Source of the DNA: Polytrichum commune
Lineage: Eukaryota > Streptophyta > Polytrichopsida > Polytrichales > Polytrichaceae
Reading direction: 5' to 3'
Assembly (NCBI GenBank): GCA_950295325.1
Contig: OX485809.1
Location: 1,738,001-1,802,000, forward strand
DNA: 64,000 bases
Shown here in pieces: positions 33,465 to 42,323 of the stretch (positions are counted from its first letter, which is position 1; each line of letters opens with the position of its first letter). Below the pieces are notes generated by a model. It had not been told where the DNA came from. It searched no databases and saw only the letters and a list, made by a program, of their open reading frames with translations. A program made the translations under genes and the position numbers.

Positions 33465-33790
33465 ACAAGAATGGACACCAAAAAAGACATGTGCTTAAAG
33501 GAGAGTGGACTGCATGCTGAGAGTTTGTTAACCATTCTATGCTTCATAGTCAACACGATTTTTTTGTTTCTTTAAGGGGGGGAGGGGGGTCTATGGTCTG
33601 CACTTGACAATGAACATGATATTCATATGAGGAAAGTGGCTCCAACCTTGATTTGAATTTGCTCATCATATTCTCTGGCCCTCGTCGCGTGTGTGGAATT
33701 TCTAGGAGAATGGTGCAAAGCTAAGAGTGACTATATGGGGCATACATACCTTATGTACTCAATCTCCTACTCTTTCATCATTCGTTTTGC
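33465..33790 (+). repeat. Dispersed repeat family C, copy 5
   Basis: Blocks: GGACACCAAAAAAGACATGTGCTTAAAGGAGAGTGGACTGCATGCT, AACCATTCTATGCTTCATAGTCAACACGATT, a G-rich run at 33578-33591, CTATGG, CATATGAGGAAAGTGGC, TCTAGGAGAATGGTG. Confidence 0.65.
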
Positions 33791-34089
33791 ACTTGAGCAA
33801 GGCTTGTAACCTAAGTTGACATGCAAACATAGGAACATATAAAAATGTGATAACATTCTTCAACAACATGGCCGCTTCCCTTCACCCATTTTCATTTTGG
33901 TGCAAGCTTATAGTCCGCCTACCACTTTCTTAACTTCCCTATTCTAGTGTCCGATTTCTCTCTCCAAATAAGGAGATTGTCCCCCTTGAATTGAAGCTGG
34001 AGCAAGAATTGTCATCTTCATGATGAATTGTCATCCCTTGGTTATATTCTCGAGGCCCCCATGAACGAATGCACATTGCTTAATAATGT
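33791..34089. other. No gene recognised
   Basis: Spacer between two family C copies. Confidence 0.4.
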
Positions 34090-34510
34090 TATGACAACAA
34101 AAATCATGCGCACCCATATTTGACTACTTGCTCAAAACATATCAACCGATCAACCGGTCTAGGTTCAATAGTCAACATAATTGGGGGGGGGGGGGGAGGG
34201 GGGAGAACCTATATGACCATTTCATGAGGCACCTGAATGTCCACTTTGATTGTGAATATATTTTTCATATGTGCTCCAGAATCTATGAGACAAATGTGGA
34301 GAGAGGCAATGATTGTATACGAGCGTACCTCTCATCCACCCAACATACAAACTTGACCCCCATAGGTTTATAGTTGACTCGTCTCAAATGACTGCAAGTA
34401 CACTAATTCGGGGACTTTGAAGCTAATTCCGATGTCAAATCAACTTTAAAAAACAACCTCCCGGTTGCACACACATACTTATTTTAGGGCTTTTACATTG
34501 GATGAACAAG
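34090..34510 (+). repeat. Dispersed repeat family C, copy 6, with poly-G site
   Basis: TTGCTCAAAACATATCAACCGATC, TAGTCAACATAATT, a run of G with one A at 34183-34203, GAACCTATATGACC, then CGTACCTCTCATCCACCCAACATAC, ACTTGACCCCCATAGGTTTA and GTCAAATCAAC, all matching 11590-12060. Confidence 0.7.
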
Positions 34511-34762
34511 AAGTACACACACTAGTACACAACAAGGGTTAGTATCCATGTAAGCCATCAACCCACCAAATTCCATCGGAAACGTGGATTTCACCTCGTG
34601 GTATTTACATTTCCACTAAAATATGGTCGACGAGCGGCCTAAATGAAAACTAACCCCAGTTCCTCTCTCACGCTCATCAAGACAAATGGCTATGGCCATC
34701 GAATTCGCTAAGATTTCATCGCACACTACATACCTAACTGCAATGTGTTTCATACCCAACGA
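34511..34762. other. No gene recognised
   Basis: Nothing supported apart from the first copy of the MITE target duplication at its right border. Confidence 0.4.
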
Positions 34763-34770
34763 GAAGTGGG

Positions 34771-34970
34771 CACCGAGGAGATTTTTGGACACAATCGGTC
34801 GAGATCCTCGTGTTTCCAAGTGCAACCGCTCACACGTCGACGTCTTCCCGGTTTCTCTCCTTCATGAAATCGAGGTATATTCTCTAGATTCCCGTAACAT
34901 GGCCAGTGAATTTCCTGATGTCTTTTAACCGGTTCGTGTGTAATTGGGAGCCGATTCTCCCTGTTCATTG
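34771..34970 (+). mobile_element. hAT-type MITE, family Z copy 3
   Basis: Starts CACCGAGGAGATTTTTGG and ends CCGATTCTCCCTGTTCATTG. Perfect 8-bp duplications GAAGTGGG flank at 34763-34770 and 34971-34978. The interior keeps the family motifs CGGTCGAGATCCTCGTGTTTCCAA and TTTTAACCGGTTCG. The open frames across it are by-products. Confidence 0.9.
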
Positions 34971-35071
34971 GAAGTGGGCGCAAAGAGAGTGGAAAAAGTG
35001 GTCTGGGCAACACACAACACAGCCTACCTCAATATATAGGACCTACTGGAGTAGCGAGGTTGAATGTCAGC

Positions 35072-35092
35072 CTGCTGCTGCTGCTGCTGCTG
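35072..35092. repeat. (CTG)7 microsatellite
   Basis: Pure CTG repeat; the surrounding 300 bases hold no recognised gene. Confidence 0.95.
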
Positions 35093-35416
35093 GGGCTAGG
35101 CAATGATATTTTCCTCAATGACATCAGGAACTCCCGGGTGATTGGAGCATCATGATCGCCATGATTCTCGAAGCCACAAAAGCTATGGCATTACAGCAAG
35201 CATGAGCTTCCTTGTAACTTAGTGAGCACGGTTGGTTGGTTGGTGGGTGGGTGGGGATGGATGGATGCATAGTATTATTATTAGCAGCAGCAGGCCCAGA
35301 GCCTTGGCTGGGAGGGGTCACATTTATAAGAGGTCATGTTGCTGCCTCAAGTACTTCCTCCTCCAAAGGTATCTGTCATGAATGATGCTCCTTTTCATGG
35401 CCAAGTGGGACACTAA

Positions 35417-35974
35417 GGGCCGGTTTACACCATGGACCATGAAGTCGGACCATGGAAGATAGTCTTTTTTCATGGTCTGACTTCCATTAAAAAAAATCAA
35501 TTTATAAGGTCTTTGGACCCTTCACTAGGTGTACATCGAATATAGACCAAGAGGATTGACCATGCACCAAAAAATGAACGTGTTGCTTCTTTTAAATATA
35601 TGCTCAAAAAGGGCATTTTTGAAAAGAAAGGAAAAGAAAATTCAAGGTTGATCATTCTCTTGTCTTGTCTCGTCTTCATCTTCTCTTCTTCCCCAAAAAA
35701 TTAATTGAAAATTAGTATAACAACATTTCTCTGCAAGGCCCTTGCCCTTTTCTACTAGAGCACCTCTTTTGCCTTTCCCACCGCAAACCCATTGGATCAT
35801 GTCAGTGGATAATATGGGCCTTAAAATAAGTCTTCTAAGGACCTCGAAGTCCATGGTCACTCTGACATTTTTTCCTTGGAGTGAACTGAAGTGGTCCTGG
35901 GACGAGGTCAATAGCCAATCACAGATTTTACAGGGCCTTGGGACAACTTCATGGTCCATGGTGTAAACAAACCC
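35417..35974. mobile_element. PIF/Harbinger-Tourist MITE
   Basis: The left end GGGCCGGTTTACACCATGG pairs with the right end, which reads GGGTTTGTTTACACCATGG on the other strand, and both continue into ACCATGAAGT (29 bp, about 4 mismatches). TAA flanks both sides at 35414-35416 and 35975-35977. A 133-codon minus-strand frame across it lacks any transposase motif. Confidence 0.9.
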
Positions 35975-35977
35975 TAA

Positions 35978-36379
35978 AGGTGGGTTTCCATGTAGGCCCC
36001 TCGCCCAACATATCATAGTGTAAATAAGGACATACTTGCCCAAATGTAGAGGGAATCTAATGGGGTAGGGTTTGTATGTGCCAACTAGCTACTCCCATCT
36101 TCTCAAACCCGGACCCACCTAGTAACCTCCTCCTCTAGGTTAAAACCCCCTCCTCCTTCTAAAACTGGACTTCAAAACCTTCAGTGACTAGCACTTGTAA
36201 GTTGAAGATTTTTTTAGTGAATGCATGGAAGTCTAGCAATCCATGTCCACGACCCTCCATATTCTAGTGGACCGCCAAAATGTGGTTGGATGGCAGCTTG
36301 CGCTTAAGTACATGCGAACAACTCCAACCCATTATTTTCTAGAATCTGATGGGCAAGGGGCCTACATGGAAACTCACCC
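35978..36379. mobile_element. TIR element family D, copy 1
   Basis: Starts AGGTGGGTTTCCATGTAGGCCCC and ends GGGGCCTACATGGAAACTCACCC. TAA lies on both sides (35975-35977, shared with the preceding element, and 36380-36382). Probably another Harbinger-type MITE. Confidence 0.75.
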
Positions 36380-36759
36380 TAAGGATAAACCCGTCCAAAT
36401 GTAGAGGGAATTTGGTTGGGTAGGGTTCATATGTGCCAACTACCTACTCCCATCTTCTCATATTTGGGCCCACCTACTAACCTCCTCCTCCTCCCGGTTA
36501 TTAACAATGCAATTTTAGACCATCATTGGTTCTCTTGAGTCTTCAACCGGTCTTAATCTTTTGGTGACTGGCACTTGTAGGTTGAAGATTCTTTAGTGGG
36601 CGAATGAAAGCCTAGCAGCCCGTGTTCATGGTCCTCCACATTGTAGTGGACCACCGTAATGTGGTTGGATGGTGGCTTGTGCTTAACTACATGCGAACAC
36701 TTCTAACCCACCATTATCTAGAATCTAATGGGTGAGCGGCCTACATGGAAACTCACCAT
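36380..36759. repeat. Family D, copy 2 (left end missing)
   Basis: Direct repeat of copy 1 from CCAAATGTAGAGGGAAT through ATGTGCCAACTA, ACTCCCATCTTCTCA, GGTTGAAGATT, TGTGGTTGGATGG to CGGCCTACATGGAAACTCACC. Confidence 0.7.
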
Positions 36760-36894
36760 AACTCACAAACTACAATAACCAAATGATGGTGTAGTCTTAG
36801 TCTCCTTCTAGCTATCGATACCCGGTTTTCTCAAGGTATTTTCTCATATTTGATATTGCATATAACTTGGGCATAGTGGAGTACTACATGTAAT

Positions 36895-37445
36895 TACTTT
36901 AAGCCTTAAGGTGGATTATGGGTTATTTTTACCGGCGTAGAGTGAATTTCCATGGGGCCACTCACCCAACAGATTCTAGATAATAGTGGGTTAGAGGTGT
37001 TTGCATGTAGATAAGGGCGAGTTTCCATGTGGACCGTTTGTCCACTAGATTCTAGATAATAATGGGTTAGAGGTGTTTGCATGTAGTTAAGTACAAGCCA
37101 CCATCCAACCACATTTTGGCAGTTCGTTACAATGTGGAGGGCTATGGACACAGACCGCTGGACTTCCATGCGCCCACTAAAGTATCTTCAACCTACAAAT
37201 GGCAGTCACCAAAGGATTAAGACATGCGGAATACTCAAGAGAACCAACGATGGTCTAGACCTCCGTCACTGGTAATCGGGAGGAGGAGGTTAGTAGGTGG
37301 GCTCAAATTTGAGGTGGGAGTAGGTAGTTGGCACATATGAACCCTACCCCACTATATTCCCTCTACATTTGGGCGGGTTTGTCCTTAATTACACTAAGAA
37401 TCTAGTGGAATCTAGTGGGCAAGTGGCCTACATGGAAACCCACCC
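36895..37445. repeat. Family D, inverted copy 3 with duplicated end
   Basis: Family D blocks appear in reverse order and strand (GTGGGTTAGAGGTGTTTGCATGTAG twice, AACCACATTTTGGC, GAGGAGGAGGTTAGTAGGTGGGC, TAGTTGGCACATATGAACCCTACC), ending GGCCTACATGGAAACCCACCC then TAA. With copies 1 and 2 it forms a long inverted arrangement able to fold back. Confidence 0.7.
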
Positions 37446-37593
37446 TAAGCACAAACTGCCAACCAACCACATTATGGTGGCCTACTAGAATGTGAAGGGT
37501 CTTGGTATCAAGTTTTGAATACAAATAGGAGGTTACTAACATCAGGTTGTGGCCTTCCGAAGATGACATAGTGTTCAACTACATCATAGAGAG

Positions 37594-37990
37594 TTGCCAA
37601 CTCATGAATGGATTATTGCATGGCGGGGAGCTCGGGAAAAGGAGACAATGTTGTTGCAAATGTTAATTGAGTTATTAACAAAGCATGGAGATGTGGTGTT
37701 TGATGTGAATGCATCTTTAGGTAGAATTGTACATGTCTTCATTGTGAGTGAAAAAATAACATTATTTTTTGCTATATGAAGTTGCATCTCTATGTGCATG
37801 CCGTGCTCTTAGACGGCATGTTGTGGTTTTGGAGGATGACTCAATTACTTTTAAGGCAGTGCTAGCACCTTTAGGAGACTCAACAAATTTTAGTATTTTG
37901 AAGGAACAACATGCATCTCCTAATATTCAAATGGATGACGGTGAATTGGTGGTGCAACATGTCCAAAAGCAACGACAATTGAGTGTGTAA
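37594..37990 (+). pseudogene. Decayed coding fragment of unknown family
   Basis: Two overlapping plus-strand frames continue each other across a frame break near 37.75-37.79 kb. The first reads through GDVVFDVNASLGRIVHV; the second through ACRALRRHVVVLEDD. The pattern strand-turn-strand followed by a conserved acidic residue recalls the SAM-binding half of DNA methyltransferases, but a catalytic motif is not visible. This reading is a guess from shape. Alternatives are a fragment of any transposon-encoded accessory gene or chance. No intact gene is present. Confidence 0.3.
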
Positions 37991-39173
37991 GTTTGTATTT
38001 TTGTTATCATGTATTTCTTTGCAATGAAACTCAATGGATTCAATAAATAAGGAAGATTAACAAATCCAAAACCGTGTCCAAAATAATGAATTTTGTTATT
38101 TTTCCTTCGAGACCCAAGACATTCCCATGCGACATTGAGTGTCTAGTTGTGGAAATAGCCAATGCTCCATCCCCATCATCTAGTATGAGCCAGGTTCATT
38201 ATAATATGAGAGTTTTTGTTGTTTGTAGACTTAGAGGCAAAAGAAAGTAGAGAGGATAGTGCCTCTGGTGATGATACGGATAGTGAGACATCATCAATAT
38301 GTCACACTTAGAGTTGTGCCAAACTCTAGTGAAAAGACATCTACATTTTATTTATATGTAATTGTTAGTAAAACCATTCACATCACTAGCAAACTGCAAA
38401 AATTGTTGATATCTCATGCTTTGCAGATTCCCTAATTGATGTTGAGTGAACATTTAGCATGTCTTGTTTTATTTAAATTAAATTAATGCATTATGGGAGT
38501 TCATTGCCCACGGTCATTCAACACCCACTAAAGTCATTTCACATCATTTTTTTTATCCTCAGTGCTTGCATGTTACCGCTCATGCTCACAACTCACTACT
38601 TGTGGATAAAGAGGCACTTCACTTTGTGCTTGCTTTAATAGAAGCCGGTGTTTATGTTTATCTATACCTCTTCGCATGCCAAAATTGTTGTGTCCCGAAA
38701 GACACCCAAATAGGTTCCCCTTCCTTGAAATTCAAACACAACCTCCAAGCTTGGACTAGAAGTGGATATAAAGTACTAATTTTGTATACAATCCACGCCA
38801 AGTGATAGGAAGCCTTGCCACAATTTGCCTATCAAATTAAAAAATTAATATAATTGTAAAGGAGAAGAAGAATCCACTTTATTTGCAAATACGCAATTTT
38901 TTTGGGTATTTGACATTGAAGGCAACACCATGAATCCTAAGAAGAAGAAAAACAAGCTTAGAAGTATGTCGGATACTGGTAATATAATTTGGAATGTAAG
39001 CATGACTTCATATCATGATGTAGTACCTATACATAGTACATATTTCAACTTCATTCCCATAACTTGGCCCCTTCTTCCTATGCCAATAGCACAAATAAAC
39101 CACAAGGTGAGGTGACACCTTGTGGTGACAAACACCCTTAATCAATAAAGGTTAAGGCATAAGTTTTTTGTCA
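37991..39173. other. No gene recognised
   Basis: A 79-codon frame at 38566-38805 and a 61-codon frame at 38930-39115 have no motif. Possibly further debris of the fragment at 37594. Confidence 0.35.
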
Positions 39174-39400
39174 AGGTAATCACTTATGCCTGACCATACC
39201 ATTGTACATGTTCTTGTTATAATCCTTTGATTTTGACATATGAATGGATCAAAAGCGTGTGTACAATCTTGATTTTACAAAGTTGCCATCTATACAATCA
39301 TGTCTACCATGAGAAGTGCCGGTTTTCTTTGATAAGCTTTTGAATTGGACTAAATCATTTTAGACAATTTTGAGAAGATTTTGCATCGGCCTTTTGGGGT
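39174..39400 (-). repeat. Dispersed repeat family H, copy 2
   Basis: Counterpart of 15282-15510. Its minus-strand frame is broken by several stops, indicating an older copy. Confidence 0.5.
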
Positions 39401-39958
39401 TACGAACACAACCACACTCCTCTATGATGGTGTGCACATTGTTTTCATTGAGCATGTTGCCAGTTCAAGGAGGAAAAGGTCACTAGTTGATTCCTATTGA
39501 TACGTTGCTACTCTATATAGTATGCCCCACTCAACACTAAATACACATCCCTACCCCGTTCATCCATGAAATTTTAATATTCCCACAACCTCTTACCTCT
39601 TATTGTCTTCAAGTGCCTTGTACCTTGCTCTACACCTCCCTTCATCTTCTCCAATTTGATTTGTGTGGATAAGTTAGGGCTTTGGAGCAAAGATAGAGCA
39701 TGGTACCTATTGGCAAGACTATATACATTGAACGTTACACTTTAGGTGTACCACTCTACAACGGCGCACCAATTCCACTTGGAACACCTACGTAAGGGAG
39801 GATGACGACAATGTACAAGTTGTTGGGCTCCATTCTTGGTGGATTGTGCCTCCATGAGTTATCCCCATACCTACACCTAGCATAAACCTCACCTCCCAAT
39901 ACCCTAATTAAAGTGCCTTAATCTCAATAAAGATAGTGATTATGCCCTCAACCCAAAG
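39401..39958. other. No gene recognised
   Basis: Nothing supported. Confidence 0.4.
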
Positions 39959-39966
39959 TTCCTTAG

Positions 39967-40177
39967 CAATGAACGGGGAGAACCGACAACCGGTCGAGTT
40001 TGAGACATAACCGGTTGAAGATCAAGACTTCATGAAAATGACCGATTGCTTCGGAGGAGTTTAGAGAATATACCCCGAATTGGTAAAGGAAAACTGAAAG
40101 GTGTCAACATTTAACATGTTGGAATTGGAAACACTAGGATCTTGATTGATCGTGCCTAACGATTTTCCTAGGCATTG
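39967..40177 (-). mobile_element. hAT-type MITE, family Z copy 4
   Basis: Starts CAATGAACGGGGAGAACC and ends GATTTTCCTAGGCATTG. Perfect 8-bp duplications TTCCTTAG lie at 39959-39966 and 40178-40185. It carries CAACCGGTCGAG and ATAACCGGTTGAAG near the left end. Opposite orientation to copies at 15642 and 41027. Confidence 0.92.
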
Positions 40178-40185
40178 TTCCTTAG

Positions 40186-40384
40186 GGCAAAGCACCATTT
40201 TAAAACATCCACTTCATACAAAGGAAAATAAAATAAAATAAAAGTAACGCATGTATCCAGGTATCGGCGTGAATGTGACCCCGTTAGCCATATGTTGATC
40301 ACGGTCAACCATGATGCAATATAGAGTGTTATGCCTCCTTGGGGACGTGGGCTTTGGTAATAGAGTAGTTATCCCAAGTTCATT
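40186..40384. other. No gene recognised
   Basis: Short spacer. Confidence 0.4.
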
Positions 40385-40424
40385 GGGGAGGGGGGGAGGG
40401 GGGGAGGGGGGGAGGGGGGGAGGA
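40385..40424. repeat. G-rich tract (G6-8 A)n
   Basis: Five G runs separated by single As; a strong G-quadruplex-forming pattern on the plus strand. Confidence 0.95.
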
Positions 40425-40981
40425 TGGGTGCTTGTTTGTTGTGAAGTTTTCTTTTGTTTAAGACTAGATATGTGAGATATTTGATGGCGTTTTGGTGTAT
40501 GCTCTTCATGAGGGTTTTATTTTTTGATTTTTGGGATGTTTAGGTTGGTGAGTTTTTTAATGCAGTGTTCGTGTATGACTCCTCTCACCCCGGTTGTGAT
40601 GATATTGAGGGGGTTGAGTTTCCATCCAAAACATGTCATATCTTCCAACAAACACTACACATAGTTTCTCGATGTTATGTATAGTATTTTAAAATATAAA
40701 TTACATTAGATGATAACAATTGGGTTCACCCAGCTTGAAGTCACATGCCGCCCAGCCGGGTCCACTCAATAACCATTGTCTACTACCTAATTGAGTTTCT
40801 CTTTAATAATAATAAAAACTTCAGTCTCCGGAGGAGACCGACGTGAATTAAGTGTCTGTTCGATCCACCTCCAATCCCATGCCCACAGGACAAGGGTATG
40901 GAGGAAAAGATCTACTTCCCCCTTTCGAGAGTAGACACTTAAGTTTCTCTTTACTAATTAGAGGCCTTTCAAGATGCGAAT
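40425..40981. other. No gene recognised
   Basis: Contains a short palindrome GTCTCCGGAGGAGAC at about 40826-40840 and AAT repeats before it; no gene. Confidence 0.4.
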
Positions 40982-41698
40982 TCAATGTCGGATTTGCTTT
41001 TTACAATAACTTGGTGGACTCCAAATCAGTGATCAGGGAGATTTTTGGGCATAACCGGTTGAGATCCTAGTGTTTGCAAGTTGACATCCTCTGGTTTTGC
41101 CTTTATTAAATTGGGGTATATTCTATAAATTCCTCTAAAACGATCAGTAATTTTCCAACAGTCTTGAACTTCAACCGGTTATATCTCAAACTCGACCGGT
41201 TCATCTGTAACTAACTGCCGGTTCTCCTCGATCATAGCTCCAAGTGGTTTGATATGACTCCACCCAAGTACAACCATAACCCAAATGGCCCATTTTCTTA
41301 TGTAGCCAATGCAAGAGACAAATACCAATAGGATACCTTGGAACTTTGCGGACCTAAGAGAAGTGTTGGAAGAATATGAGAGGCATCATCACAAGCCATG
41401 CAAGCTACTCTTAGGTTATAATTAGAGGACATGTGTCAATGTACAAGGGCCTTGGTATGTAGTCAATAGCGGGTATGGAAGGGTTGGAGCATAATTGAGT
41501 TTATTCTTTACTTATGTAAGGTCTTTAATGTGACTCCAATGTCGGATTTTCTCTTTAAAATAACTTGGTGGACTCCAAATGGTTTGATATGACTCCACCC
41601 AAGTACAATTGTAACCCACATGGTCCATTTTCTTATGTAGCCAATGCAAGAGACAAATACCAATAGGATACCTTGGAACTTCGAGGACATGTGTGGAG
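40982..41698. repeat. 333-bp tandem repeat, units 1 and first half of unit 2
   Basis: Unit 1 starts CAATGTCGGATTTGC and unit 2 starts CAATGTCGGATTTTC at 41538. Shared blocks are ATAACTTGGTGGACTCCAAAT, GGTTTGATATGACTCCACCCAAGTACAA, ATAGGATACCTTGGAACTT, AGTGTTGGAAGAATATGAGAGGCATC and GTATGGAAGGGTTGGAGCATAATTGAG. After removing the 211-bp MITE and its 8-bp duplication, unit 1 is about 330 bp. Unit 2 is split by the 4.8-kb hAT element and resumes at 46524. Confidence 0.85.
41027..41237 (+). mobile_element. hAT-type MITE, family Z copy 5, inside tandem unit 1
   Basis: Starts CAGTGATCAGGGAGA and ends TCTCCTCGATCATAG. The flanking 8-bp copies are CTCCAAAT (41019-41026) and CTCCAAGT (41238-41245). 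The empty site is visible in the neighbouring tandem units as GGACTCCAAATGGTTTGATATG, proving the insertion boundaries. About 90 percent similar by eye to the copy at 15642. Confidence 0.95.
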
Positions 41699-42103
41699 CA
41701 GCCTTTTTTTTTTGTTTTTCTGGAAGTTGGTCATCTGGCTACAGAACAAGCATTAAATTTCTCAATAGTGGCAATTATATTGAGTTTGAAGCTAATTTCT
41801 TTGGCAACAATGGTCACAAAATTTCATACATTTGGCTACTAACATAAACAATATGTGGAAAAATGTGGCGATGGTCTTTATTGAAATATAGTTAAAAGCG
41901 GGCGACATCTTTTCCTAGCTCCAAGGTATTGTGGCTACTCCTAGAAAATCATGCCTTGTAAAATGGCAAACTAACTGTTGTTTAAGTGGTAATATGGCGA
42001 GTAATTGTTGTAACATATGGTCATATGGCATCTAAATCTGTAGTTTGAAGTGCAGTGTTCTTCAGTCTTCAGGTTCTTCAGTATTCAGGTCTTCATGTTC
42101 AGT

Positions 42104-42309
42104 CTTCAGGTCTTGCCTGCAAAACAACAAACAAACACACACTCCGATGCTGAAATGAGTTCAAAATTTATACAACAATACATAAAAAAATGGGATGGTT
42201 TTCAAGTCCAATCTTCAGGTCTTGCCTACCTGCAAAACAACAAACAAACACACACTCCGATGCTGAAATGAGTCCAAAATTTATACAACAATACATTAAA
42301 AAAATGGAT
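42104..42309. repeat. Tandem duplication in the hAT 3' region
   Basis: A block of about 92-98 bp (CTTCAGGTCTTGCCT...AAAACAACAAACAAACACACACTCCGATGCTGAAATGAGT...TACAACAATACAT) occurs twice, ending 15 bases past the transposase stop. It probably forms the 3' untranslated region or subterminal end of the element. Confidence 0.9.
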
Positions 42310-42323
42310 GACCACGTTGTTGT

